From Nitrospira sp. (GTDB lineage Bacteria > Nitrospirota > Nitrospiria > Nitrospirales > Nitrospiraceae): a stretch of DNA of 54,352 nucleotides. The translations under genes were made by a program, and so were the position numbers. Positions 18,040 to 26,638 of this stretch are shown in pieces; the stretch's first letter is position 1, and each line of letters begins with the position of its first letter. The DNA is taken from positions 1 to 54,352 of the forward strand of contig JANDJK010000005.1 in NCBI GenBank assembly GCA_024330925.1. Direction: 5' to 3'. The notes under the pieces are model-generated. The model did no database searches and had not been told where the DNA came from. It saw only the letters and a program-made list of their open reading frames with translations.

Positions 18040-19428
18040 TCAGCGGGATGAATGCTGTTGAGCGCCAATCGGTTTCGGCATGATCAGGTTGGCGCTCTCC
18101 GCTTCGCGGATGAGGGCCACATATTCGTCCCGCCAATATTTCAACGTCCCTTGGATCGGGGCGACCTCCGCGTCGCCGAAGGCGCAGACCGTCCGTCCTG
18201 CGATGTTCTTACATAGATCGGATAAGGTTTCAAGGTCCTCCATCCGCCCCCTCTTTGCGACGATCCGGCGCATGATTTGAACAAGCCATGAGCTGCCTTC
18301 CCGGCACGGGCTACACTTGCCGCAAGATTCGTGATAGAAAAATTCCATCAGTCGCAGAGCAGCCCACACCATGTTGGTGCCTTCTTCTATGACGGTCACC
18401 CCCCCAGATCCTAGCATGGATCCGGCCGCTGCCACCGACTCGAAATCCAATTTGACATCCAGATGGGCCGGAGTGAGAAAGGGGGCTGACGCACCGCCTG
18501 GGATGAAGGCTTTGAGCGGTTTGTCCGATCGCATCCCCCCGGCATGTTCATAAATCAATTCGCGGGCCGTCACTCCCATAGGGAGTTCGTAGTTGCCTGG
18601 TCGCTTGACATGTCCGCTTACGCAAAAGATTCTGGTGCCGGTGCTTTTGGGTGGTGACCCGATCGAGGCAAACCATTCGGGACCACGAGTCAAGATGTGT
18701 GGCAGATTGGCCAACGTTTCGACGTTGTTCACCACGGTTGGCTTGCCGTAGAGTCCGTGCGTAGCGGGAAAGGGCGGTTTGACGCGCGGCAGGCCGCGTT
18801 TGCCTTCTAGCGATTCGAGCAACGCCGTTTCTTCGCCGCAGATGTAGGCACCAGCCCCTCGGTGGACCCAGACGTCCACGTTGACACCGGTACCCAAAAT
18901 GTTTTTGCCGATGTAACCGGCGGCTCTAGCCTCGCCGATGGCTCGTTCGAGGATCGCGGCAGCCAACACTAATTCTCCACGAATGTAAATGTAGGCGGAT
19001 TCCGCTCCGATGGCATAGCAGGCCAGGATGATGCCCTCGAGCACCTGATGGGGATCGCGCTCCATCAATTGACGATCTTTGAATGTGCCGGGTTCGCTTT
19101 CGTCAGCGTTGCAACAGAGATAGCGGGGGCCTTGATAATCTTTGGGCAGAAAGCCCCATTTGACGCCGGTAGGAAACCCGGCTCCGCCGCGTCCGCGTAA
19201 GCCGGATTTGCGGACCGCTGCAATGACATCCGACGGCGCCATCTTACCGAGCGTCATGCGGATCGCTTGGTAGCCACCAGCCCGCTCGTATTCGGTCAGG
19301 GAGCCTCCGTATCCCGGCTGCATCATATTTTTGAGCAAGATCACTTCATGTTGTGGCATGGTGCGTCCGTTCGGCGTCGGTGACGAGGGCGTAGCCTCTT
19401 TGGTGACAGGCTCGTACTCCGCCTTCAT
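18040..19428 (-). CDS. nuoF: NADH-quinone oxidoreductase subunit F (NADH/FMN site)
   Basis: NuoF oxidises NADH with FMN and passes electrons to cluster N3. The 462-residue protein has the NADH/FMN glycine-rich motif GLRGRGGAGFPTG, the ESEPGTFKDR segment, and the C-terminal cluster motif SCGKCSPCREG with a later Cys. The first about 23 residues are a poorly conserved leader, and an internal ATG (MPQHEV, 19359) is a possible alternative start. The gene follows nuoE by 51 bases. Confidence 0.96.
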   Translation of the reverse strand: MKAEYEPVTKEATPSSPTPNGRTMPQHEVILLKNMMQPGYGGSLTEYERAGGYQAIRMTLGKMAPSDVIAAVRKSGLRGRGGAGFPTGVKWGFLPKDYQGPRYLCCNADESEPGTFKDRQLMERDPHQVLEGIILACYAIGAESAYIYIRGELVLAAAILERAIGEARAAGYIGKNILGTGVNVDVWVHRGAGAYICGEETALLESLEGKRGLPRVKPPFPATHGLYGKPTVVNNVETLANLPHILTRGPEWFASIGSPPKSTGTRIFCVSGHVKRPGNYELPMGVTARELIYEHAGGMRSDKPLKAFIPGGASAPFLTPAHLDVKLDFESVAAAGSMLGSGGVTVIEEGTNMVWAALRLMEFFYHESCGKCSPCREGSSWLVQIMRRIVAKRGRMEDLETLSDLCKNIAGRTVCAFGDAEVAPIQGTLKYWRDEYVALIREAESANLIMPKPIGAQQHSSR

Positions 19429-19479
19429 CTTGCGTGTCTGGTGCCATGATTGAGACAGTGGGGCGCAGGCTTGACCGGT

Positions 19480-20019
19480 TCATGTCTTCGTTGGTTCTGG
19501 CCACATGAAAGGGCCGCTTTTTAATTGACTGGATCCCGTTGATCGTAAGTCGGACAAGATTTGATCCACCTTTTCTTCTGTGAGACGTTCGTAATAGTCG
19601 TCGTTGATCTGCATCATAGGGCCGGTGCCGCAGGATGCCAGACATTCCACAAGGCTCAGGGTAAAAAGACCGTCGGGTGTGGTTTCCCCGGGACCGATGC
19701 CGAGTTTGGTGTTGATCCACTCGATCACAGAATCCGATCCGACTAACGCACACATGAGCGATTTGCAGATCTGAATATGGAACTTGCCAACTGGCTTGCG
19801 GTTAAACAGGGTGTAAAAGGTGACCGTTTCATACACTTGTGGGGGGGTAAGGCCGAGAATGCCGGCAATTTCGATCATTGCTTCTTCGGTGATGTAACCT
19901 TGCTCCCGTTGAGCAAGATAGAGGAGGGGAATGAGTGCCGATCGCTTGACCGGATAGCGTGCCAGAATGGCTGCAATCTCATCTCGATACTTTTCGGACA
20001 GCGTCATGGGGGCGTTCAT
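19480..20019 (-). CDS. nuoE: NADH-quinone oxidoreductase subunit E
   Basis: NuoE is a thioredoxin-like subunit binding the 2Fe-2S cluster N1a. Ligands are visible as C85/C90 (ICKSLMC) and C126/C130 (CLASC). Length is 179 residues. The first ATG (20019) has AAGGA immediately before it; an ATG four codons later (MTLSEKY) would have better spacing from the same element and may be the true start. It lies 45 bases after nuoCD. Confidence 0.95.
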   Translation of the reverse strand: MNAPMTLSEKYRDEIAAILARYPVKRSALIPLLYLAQREQGYITEEAMIEIAGILGLTPPQVYETVTFYTLFNRKPVGKFHIQICKSLMCALVGSDSVIEWINTKLGIGPGETTPDGLFTLSLVECLASCGTGPMMQINDDYYERLTEEKVDQILSDLRSTGSSQLKSGPFMWPEPTKT

Positions 20020-20064
20020 TCCTTGGTCGAAGGCTGCTGTTGACTTACAACAGTGAATAGCCAG

Positions 20065-21816
20065 TCATCGGTCGCACTCTCCCATCACCACGTCGTAAGT
20101 GCCAAAAATTGTGATGATATCGGAAATCAAATAGCCCCGCGCCATGTGATCGAAGGCGCCCATATGAACGAACGATGGAGCGCGAATCTTTAGCCGATAG
20201 GGGCGGGGGCTGCCATCGCTGATGATAAAAAATCCGAGCTCTCCTTTGGGCGATTCCGTCGCGCAATAGGTTTCGCCCTTCGGCGGCCTAAAGCCCTGCG
20301 TAAACAGAATGAAGTGATGAATCAGACTTTCCATATCGCGCATGACGTGCCGCTTGGGTGGTGGAATGTACTGGGGCTTGTCAGCCATGATCGGGCCAGG
20401 CGGCATTTGGTCCAGACATTGGGAGATAATGCGAGCACTTTGGCGCATTTCTTCAACACGAATCCAATAGCGATCATACGTATCGCCGTTTTTTCCCACC
20501 GGTACTTCCCACTCCACCTTGTGATAGGCTCCGTACGGCTCCATCTTGCGGACATCATAAGCCACGCCGGATCCCCGGAGCGGTGGCCCGGTCAGGCCAA
20601 AATTGACCGCGTCTTCTCCTGAGATCACCGCCACATTCTTTGTGCGTCCCAGCCAAATGCGGTTTGAAACCAGCAGGGCGTCGTATTCGTTGAGCTTTTG
20701 GGGAAACGTGCTTAAGAATGCTCGAAGCCGCTGAATGAGTTCAGGGGTAAAGTCACTATCCACACCGCCGATCCGGTAGTAATTTAAGGTCAGTCTAGCT
20801 CCGCACAGTTGCTCGAACATGTCAAGCAAGGTCTCGCGCTCACGAAATGTCCAGAAGAAGACCGTCATGGCACCAATGTCCAGTGCCTGGGCTCCCAGCC
20901 AGAACAGATGGCCCAGGATCCGCTGCATCTCCGCGACGATGGTTCGAATATATTCCGCTCGTTCCGGCACGGTGATCCCCAGAAGCTTTTCCACCGTCCG
21001 CACATAGGCATAGTTATTTGCCATGGCGCACACATAGTCTAACCGGTCGGTGTGGGGAATGATTTGCATGTAGGCGAGCCCCTCGGCCAATTTTTCCACA
21101 CCGCGGTGTAAATATCCGAGGTCTGGTGTCGCTTTGATGATCCGTTCACCGTCGAGTTCGAGGACGACGCGCACGACACCGTGTGTGCTAGGATGTTGTG
21201 GTCCCATGTTGAGCAGGAGCTCTTCCCGCCGTCTCTTGCTGGAGTGGTGGGGATCGGCCAGAAAGGGCTTTTTCTGTTCTTCGGGAATTTCGCCATCGAT
21301 GTGCGCCGGAGGTGGTTCGTCCAATCTCGGCAAAAAGTCGAATTGGCTGCGCCACCCCTTGCCTTCTGCGGGAAAGTCCTTCCGCAACGGATGACCCTCC
21401 GCATAGTCGTCAGGTAGGAGAATGCGACGCAGGTCCGGGTGACCAGCAAAACGAATCCCCATCATATCGTAGACTTCGCGTTCCATGAATTCTGCGCCGC
21501 GCCAGACGCTGGTGACCGAGTCGATGACGGGGTGATCCTCGGTAAGGCGTGCTTTAACACGGATGCGTCGGCCGTAGGGGATCGAAAGAAAGTGGTAGAT
21601 CACCTCGAAGCGTTGCGGGCTGTCGGGATAGTCAGCGGAACAGATGTCGGTGATGTGATCGAACCGGGCTTCCGGTGCGTCGTGCAGATACCGGGCGATC
21701 GCCAAGATTTTTGGGGCCGCTACGTGCACGGTGACCTCGGATCTACTCGCATCCGTGTGGACGGAAAGCACGGCGTCCGGAAATTTCTTTCGCAGGGTCT
21801 CGATCAGTGTTTCCAT
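20065..21816 (-). CDS. nuoCD: NADH-quinone oxidoreductase fused subunits C and D
   Basis: One 583-residue protein joins NuoC (about 1-165) to NuoD (about 195-583), as in E. coli. The linker is rich in charged residues and prolines. The D part opens with MGPQHPSTHG, the loop at the quinone head-group site, and continues with GYLHRGVEKL and TDRLDY. R238 in the LHRG motif corresponds, by motif alignment with the mitochondrial 49-kDa subunit, to the arginine that is symmetrically dimethylated there. R258 lies exactly 20 residues on, as in the mitochondrial protein. midA, the homologue of the responsible methyltransferase, heads this operon. Confidence 0.97.
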   Translation of the reverse strand: METLIETLRKKFPDAVLSVHTDASRSEVTVHVAAPKILAIARYLHDAPEARFDHITDICSADYPDSPQRFEVIYHFLSIPYGRRIRVKARLTEDHPVIDSVTSVWRGAEFMEREVYDMMGIRFAGHPDLRRILLPDDYAEGHPLRKDFPAEGKGWRSQFDFLPRLDEPPPAHIDGEIPEEQKKPFLADPHHSSKRRREELLLNMGPQHPSTHGVVRVVLELDGERIIKATPDLGYLHRGVEKLAEGLAYMQIIPHTDRLDYVCAMANNYAYVRTVEKLLGITVPERAEYIRTIVAEMQRILGHLFWLGAQALDIGAMTVFFWTFRERETLLDMFEQLCGARLTLNYYRIGGVDSDFTPELIQRLRAFLSTFPQKLNEYDALLVSNRIWLGRTKNVAVISGEDAVNFGLTGPPLRGSGVAYDVRKMEPYGAYHKVEWEVPVGKNGDTYDRYWIRVEEMRQSARIISQCLDQMPPGPIMADKPQYIPPPKRHVMRDMESLIHHFILFTQGFRPPKGETYCATESPKGELGFFIISDGSPRPYRLKIRAPSFVHMGAFDHMARGYLISDIITIFGTYDVVMGECDR

Positions 21817-21891
21817 GGCATCACACAGGATTACCGTGGATGGTGGAAGAGCCAGGCCGGTTCTTGAACAGCCTGGCGAGCTCCCCCTCGG

Positions 21892-22371
21892 CTACTTGAC
21901 AAAGACCTTCTCGCGTTGGATCTTCTCCTGCAGTTTGAGAATCCCATCCAACAGGGCTTCGGGCCTGGGGGGGCATCCCGGCACATAGACGTCCACGGGC
22001 ACGATTTGGTCGACGCCTTGGACGACAGCATAGCTGTTGTAGTGGTTGCCGGAGGTAGCGCAGGAACCCATTGAGATAACATAACGAGGCTCGGCCATTT
22101 GATCATAGATGCGACGGACCACCGGCGCCATCTTTCGGGACAGGGTCCCAGCAACGATCATGAGATCTGATTGCCGAGGGGAGGCCCGAAACACCCCGGC
22201 GCCAAATCGATCGAGGTCGTAGCGCGAAGAGACGCTGGCGATCATTTCGATCGCGCAGCAAGCCAGTCCGAAGGTCATCGGCCAGAGCGCCGACTTCCTG
22301 GCCCAGCAGACGACGGCATCGAGGTTCGTCGTAATGATATTGGGTTCGAATTGACGTTCAAGCCAGCTCAC
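21892..22371 (-). CDS. nuoB: NADH-quinone oxidoreductase subunit B (cluster N2)
   Basis: NuoB holds cluster N2, which reduces quinone. All four ligands are present with canonical spacing: the tandem C38/C39 (GLACCAIEM), C104 (MGSCATSG) and C133 (VPGCPPRP). Length is 159 residues. The start is a GTG (MSWLERQFE). It lies between nuoA and nuoCD. Confidence 0.97.
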   Translation of the reverse strand: MSWLERQFEPNIITTNLDAVVCWARKSALWPMTFGLACCAIEMIASVSSRYDLDRFGAGVFRASPRQSDLMIVAGTLSRKMAPVVRRIYDQMAEPRYVISMGSCATSGNHYNSYAVVQGVDQIVPVDVYVPGCPPRPEALLDGILKLQEKIQREKVFVK

Positions 22372-22447
22372 GTCGTTGCACTCCGCTCCACAACCCTGGT
22401 TTCCGGTTTGCCATTTCCCGCACCCCCGGTCCAGGTCGCTTGGTTCG

Positions 22448-22819
22448 CTAATCCCACTCTAAGGCGCCCTTTTTCCATTCGTACCAAAAGCCAATAATCA
22501 AGATGAAGAGAAAAAATCCCATACCGAGAATGCCTGCCACATCTAGTGCGGTCAACGCCACGGCCCAAGGGTACAGAAAGACGACTTCTACGTCGAAGAT
22601 GACAAATAACATAGCAATAATGTAATACCGAAGGGGGAATTGGACACGAGCATCCTGAAAGAGCGGGCTCCCACTTTCATACGGTGCGAGCTTCGCCCGA
22701 TAGGGGCGGTTAGGACGAAAGAGTTTGCCAATCAACAGGCTAACAGTGCTGACGAGGAGTGTAAGCCCAATAAAAATGAGAATGGGGAGGTAATTCATTG
22801 GTATCTCGTTGCCGAACAT
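22448..22819 (-). CDS. nuoA: NADH-quinone oxidoreductase subunit A
   Basis: NuoA is a three-helix membrane subunit of complex I, here 123 residues. The hallmark loop [20 protein letters not shown] and the following helix with [12 protein letters not shown] are present; this loop reaches the quinone site in known structures. The ATG at 22819 is preceded by AAAGGGAT. It is the first structural gene of the complex, 61 bases after midA. Confidence 0.96.
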   Translation of the reverse strand: MFGNEIPMNYLPILIFIGLTLLVSTVSLLIGKLFRPNRPYRAKLAPYESGSPLFQDARVQFPLRYYIIAMLFVIFDVEVVFLYPWAVALTALDVAGILGMGFFLFILIIGFWYEWKKGALEWD

Positions 22820-22880
22820 GAGTCATCCCTTTATGGTCAAGCTCGTCGTTACAGTCTCCACTTGTGGAACCGGGGAAACA

Positions 22881-24083
22881 CTAGGCGGCATGGGAATGGG
22901 TCTCTCCGTTGGTCAATGCTGCCTCTCCAAATGCTCGGTACGTGAGGCCATCAAGTCTGATGTGCCCCATGCCTTTTTGTTGAATCAAGACTTTGAAGAT
23001 GCCGCCCATCCCATGAGGTTTAAGAAGATGAAGCGCGGCCCGAAACTCGGGACTCTCCGGTTCCAATTCCGCGATCATTGCCTCCACTCCCAGGCCAGCA
23101 AGGAAACTCAGTTGGTTGGTGAACCCCGTTACGTCCAGCCCTTCCGCTTTGCCAGCCTCCGCAAGACTCGAAAAATCCACATGGGCTGTCATATCTTGAA
23201 AGCCAACTCGTAGGAACGGCGTCTCGTTAATCGAGTGTCGGAAGTAACAAAGGAACGTGCCATTTCTTCTGGCCGGGCTATAGAGGTCTTCAGAGGTATA
23301 GCCATAGTCAATCGTGAGGACAACGCCTCGTTGGAGACGACGGGCTACTTGCTTGATCCATGTCAAGGCCTCGAGGTTTACTTCGGTCTGATATCCATCC
23401 GGCCACTGGGGATTGAGTCGCCGAAGATGCATAGCAAGGGCCTCGCATGAAAGGGGACGGAGACATTCAATGAATTCTCCTTGTCGATAGTCGACGTAGA
23501 TCTCGCAGATGCGCCCTTCGCTTACGCGTAACCGGTGCACCGGAAAGGCATCCAGCAGCTCGTTGCTCAAAACCAATCCAATGAGGCTGTTAGGTGGAAT
23601 GTCCTCCAGACGATTCATCCAGACGAGCATGTTTGCAGGAAGATGGGCAAGGGTCCGGCGCTGCTCACTGCGCATAGCGGGGCTCCGGTCAACGAGCACG
23701 TAACGAAGCCGTCTAAAGAGCGATGGATATTCGGCTGCAGAGGCTTCGATCATCTGCTTGGCGAGCAGCCCTTTACCAGGGCCTACCTCAACCACGGTAA
23801 AAGGGGTGGGTTCTCCCAACAGGTCATCGATCTGTTTAGCCTGTCTCGCCAATGCTCGGCCTAGGATGGGATGAACGTCTGAGCTTGTATAGTAATCACC
23901 GGCCCATCCGATCCGTTCTCCGGTCCATTCTGCTCCGGCCTTCTCCTCTCCTCTCTCTCTGGTGTAGTACCCAAATCGAGGGTGATACAGGGCCAACTCC
24001 ATGAACCGTGCGAAGGGAATCGGCCCCTTTACTGCGATGTCCGCAACGATGGCAGCGATGAGTTCAGGGTGCCCACTTGTCAC
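22881..24083 (-). CDS. midA: MidA/NDUFAF7-family protein arginine methyltransferase
   Basis: The 400-residue protein belongs to the SAM-dependent methyltransferase family of MidA/NDUFAF7. It has the SAM motif I VVEVGPGKG at 97-105, preceded by the family motif GDYYTSSDVHPILG (62-75), and a second conserved block LSNELLDAFPVHR. In mitochondria NDUFAF7 symmetrically dimethylates an arginine of the 49-kDa subunit (NuoD equivalent) and is needed for complex I assembly. Here the gene sits first in the nuo operon, 61 bases before nuoA and in the same direction, strongly implying the same job on NuoCD. The start is GTG (AAGGCGG upstream). The substrate is inferred, not shown. Confidence 0.88.
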   Translation of the reverse strand: MTSGHPELIAAIVADIAVKGPIPFARFMELALYHPRFGYYTRERGEEKAGAEWTGERIGWAGDYYTSSDVHPILGRALARQAKQIDDLLGEPTPFTVVEVGPGKGLLAKQMIEASAAEYPSLFRRLRYVLVDRSPAMRSEQRRTLAHLPANMLVWMNRLEDIPPNSLIGLVLSNELLDAFPVHRLRVSEGRICEIYVDYRQGEFIECLRPLSCEALAMHLRRLNPQWPDGYQTEVNLEALTWIKQVARRLQRGVVLTIDYGYTSEDLYSPARRNGTFLCYFRHSINETPFLRVGFQDMTAHVDFSSLAEAGKAEGLDVTGFTNQLSFLAGLGVEAMIAELEPESPEFRAALHLLKPHGMGGIFKVLIQQKGMGHIRLDGLTYRAFGEAALTNGETHSHAA

Positions 24084-24425
24084 GAACGACCCGCCTTGCC
24101 TGGTTGGTTCAACGATGGTTCAACTGGGGCGATACCACCAATGGGAGGATCTCTCACCAGGGGCTTCGCCTGTTTCGCAGAGGCAAACAGGGTAACTGCT
24201 GGTGAGTCACGAAGTCAAGGTTGTGGCAGGACGTCTTTCCTCACAGGGGAACCTGAGAGGGTGAATAGGGTGAATAAAGGTGTCCGACTCAAAGAAAGGA
24301 AACATGGATATGCTGCGAATAGCGAAAAGGAAGGATGCCGTTCCCGCCGCTTTCATGCCTTTGGAAATCAATGAGGGATGCCATGGTCTCTTGACCCGTT
24401 CTACAGCCCCTTCTTATACTGCGCT
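24084..24425. other. Divergent intergenic region of midA-nuo and lipoprotein-nadB
   Basis: No gene is supported. The region must contain the promoters of the nuo operon (minus) and of the lipoprotein/nadB pair (plus). It contains a nested inverted repeat (24153-24206) and a 9-bp tandem repeat, GGGTGAATA twice, at 24259-24276. No promoter hexamers stand out clearly enough to call. Confidence 0.4.
24153..24206. repeat. Nested inverted repeat, possible structured leader RNA
   Basis: The outer arms CTCACCAG (24153-24160) and CTGGTGAG (24199-24206) pair over 8 bp. Inside them CCTGTTT (24169-24175) and AAACAGG (24185-24191) pair over 7 bp with a 9-base loop, leaving two internal loops of 7-8 bases. 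The element begins 70 bases upstream of midA. It could be an RNA switch or attenuator in the nuo leader or a DNA operator. It does not match a riboswitch class I recognise. Confidence 0.5.
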
Positions 24426-24944
24426 ATGGTGGAGATGCTTCAACGTGGAGTCGCGAGGGGCGTGGTGGGGGTCGGGCTGCTCCTTGCTCTCTCCTTCCAC
24501 GCGTGCTCGTCAAAGAAACCGCTTCAGTATCCCGCCGATCATGAGCGGATTCAGATTATTGACCAGACCGTCGAAACCTTGCGGGAGGCATATCAAGAAA
24601 AAAATTTCTCAGCGTTTCGTGCTTTGCTTCAATCGGCCGAATCGCTTGATCGACTGAGAGGGGAGGTTCAGGCCGATTTCGAGGCATTCGAGACCATCCA
24701 ACTTGAATTCACAATCGAGCGGATTGTGCTAGAAGGCAGCGACACCGATGTGTACGTCCATTGGCAGGGTGTTTGGAAGAAAAAAGGTGAGGAACTAGGT
24801 GCCCGGCATCGGGGTTCCGTCCGCCTGCAATGGACTGGCACCACGTCTCCCCTTCTTCGTGGGGTGCAAGGTGATTTGCCTTTTGGTATGACCATTAAGC
24901 AAACGTTGTCGGAATCGTTCTCCCCTCAGTCGGTGCTACGGTAG
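24426..24944 (+). CDS. Putative exported lipoprotein, unknown function
   Basis: Not recognised. From the ATG at 24426 it is 172 residues with a signal peptide (hydrophobic VVGVGLLLAL) ending in SFHAC, so the first mature residue would be a lipidated cysteine. The lipobox is not ideal. The frame is open to an earlier ATG at 24378, which would give a 48-base longer gene; a start at 24435 is also possible. The mature part is a mixed alpha/beta protein of about 145 residues resembling small domains with an NTF2-like layout (helix with FSAFRALL, later beta strands YVHWQG), but this is only an impression. It lies 5 bases before nadB, so the two are probably co-transcribed. Confidence 0.6.
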   Translation: MVEMLQRGVARGVVGVGLLLALSFHACSSKKPLQYPADHERIQIIDQTVETLREAYQEKNFSAFRALLQSAESLDRLRGEVQADFEAFETIQLEFTIERIVLEGSDTDVYVHWQGVWKKKGEELGARHRGSVRLQWTGTTSPLLRGVQGDLPFGMTIKQTLSESFSPQSVLR

Positions 24945-24949
24945 CTTCG

Positions 24950-26638
24950 ATGCGGTGGACTGTGTTGCCTCCCACGGATTTCCTTGTCATTGGAAGCGGC
25001 GTGGCCGGCCTCCGGGCTGCCATTGAGTTGAGCCGTGCTGGTCGGGTCACCATCTTGACCAAAGGGGATCCGTTCCAGAGTGCCTCAACTTTTGCACAAG
25101 GAGGGGTAGCCGTCGCCCTTAGTGAGGAGGACGATGTTTCGATCCATTTGACAGATACAGTGAATGCTGGTCATGGCCTGTGCCGTCTTGAGGCGGTGCG
25201 GGTGTTGGTTGAAGAGGGGCCCGAGCGCATTCAAGAGCTGATTCGCTGGGGTGCCAACTTCGACAAAATCGGAGGGAAGTTTGCATTTACCCGGGAGGCG
25301 GCCCATAGTCGAAGTCGAATTCTTCGCGCGCGAGGCGACGCAACCGGCAATGAGATGGTGCGTGCCTTGCTGGCTCATGTAGCCCAGCAGACCGGAATCC
25401 AACGGATGGATTTTCATTGCACAGTGGATTTGGTCGTGGAGGATGGACGGTGTTGTGGGGCGGTGGTGCTGAATGAACGGTCCGGCGAGCTCTCCCTGAT
25501 GCCAGCTAAGGCAGTAGTGTTGTCAACTGGTGGGGCGGGCCAGATTTATGCCCGGACCACGAATCCACCAAGCGCCACTGGTGATGGCATGGCGATGGCC
25601 TATCGGGCTGGTGCGCTTTTGCAAGACATGGAATTTGTGCAGTTTCATCCAACGGCTCTCTATCTGCCATCCAGTCCACCGTTTCTTTTGTCGGAGGCGA
25701 TGAGGGGTGAGGGAGGACAGCTTAGAAATCACAAGGGCGAACCGTTTATGGAACGATATCATCCGTTGGGAGCGTTGGCCCCTCGGGACATTGTTGCTCG
25801 TGCGATTTGGGCGGAAATGGCCGCGACGAAAACCAAGCATGTGTATCTGGATGTGACGCACTTGGGAGCCGACTTTGTGAAGAGCCGCTTTCCAACGATC
25901 TATGCGACATGTCTTCGATACGACATTGACATTACCGAGGAGTGGATCCCGGTGTCCCCCAGCGCTCATTACATGATGGGGGGGGTCTGGACCGACCTCC
26001 ATGGCGCCACGTCGTTGCCAGGCCTTTATGCTGCCGGAGAGGTAGCGTGCAGTGGTGTTCACGGTGCCAACCGGTTGGCCAGCAATTCATTATTGGAAGC
26101 GTTGGTTTTTGGTATGCGGGCTGGGGCAGCAGCCGTTGCGTGGGCTGCTGGTCAACCTTTGCCTGATCTGACTCGCCAGGCCGCTGCGTTGCGGCAGGTA
26201 GAACTTCATCGGTTGGAAGATGCGGAAAAGCTGCGCAGTTCTCTTCGCCGGGTTATGTGGGGGCAGGTGGGCATAGTGCGATCTCGCGAATCACTGATTC
26301 GGGCGGTAGCCCAGCTCTCTCGCTGGGAACGGGTGGTCACGAGGCCAGTGGGGACAAGAGCCGAACTCGAGGTCAAGAATATGGTGCAGGTGGCGCGTTG
26401 TGTAGCTGAAGCGGCCTTGTGGCGAGAAAACAGTGTCGGTGCTCATTTCCGATCGGATTTTCCCGATTCCAAACGCCCTGGTTGGAATCAGCACAGTGAA
26501 ATCTGCCTTGGAAAGTCAATCAGCAAAGCCGGAGGACTCATCAGCGGGACAGGGGGGCGACGGTCTGAAAGTCCTGTCGAAACGCACGGGCTACAGAGGA
26601 GGTCGGCTCTCGCTCGGCGGCTGAGCGATCCCGCATGA
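24950..26638 (+). CDS. nadB: L-aspartate oxidase
   Basis: NadB oxidises L-aspartate to iminoaspartate, the first step of de novo NAD synthesis, with FAD. The 562-residue protein has the N-terminal FAD motif VIGSGVAGLRAAIELS, the FAQGGVAVAL segment, active-site FVQFHPTALY and SAHYMMGG, the FAD-contact block LYAAGEVACSGVHGANRLASN, and the C-terminal GAHFRSDFP signature of the succinate dehydrogenase/aspartate oxidase family. The last about 50 residues, beyond the usual end, lie largely in a 98-base overlap with the convergent transglycosylase gene and look unconstrained. nadA and nadC are not in the window. Confidence 0.95.
   Translation: MRWTVLPPTDFLVIGSGVAGLRAAIELSRAGRVTILTKGDPFQSASTFAQGGVAVALSEEDDVSIHLTDTVNAGHGLCRLEAVRVLVEEGPERIQELIRWGANFDKIGGKFAFTREAAHSRSRILRARGDATGNEMVRALLAHVAQQTGIQRMDFHCTVDLVVEDGRCCGAVVLNERSGELSLMPAKAVVLSTGGAGQIYARTTNPPSATGDGMAMAYRAGALLQDMEFVQFHPTALYLPSSPPFLLSEAMRGEGGQLRNHKGEPFMERYHPLGALAPRDIVARAIWAEMAATKTKHVYLDVTHLGADFVKSRFPTIYATCLRYDIDITEEWIPVSPSAHYMMGGVWTDLHGATSLPGLYAAGEVACSGVHGANRLASNSLLEALVFGMRAGAAAVAWAAGQPLPDLTRQAAALRQVELHRLEDAEKLRSSLRRVMWGQVGIVRSRESLIRAVAQLSRWERVVTRPVGTRAELEVKNMVQVARCVAEAALWRENSVGAHFRSDFPDSKRPGWNQHSEICLGKSISKAGGLISGTGGRRSESPVETHGLQRRSALARRLSDPA

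Noticed and set aside
24140..24215. Known riboswitch (TPP, cobalamin, c-di-GMP, glycine)
   Set aside because: None of the conserved core sequences of these classes is present, although the region is structured.
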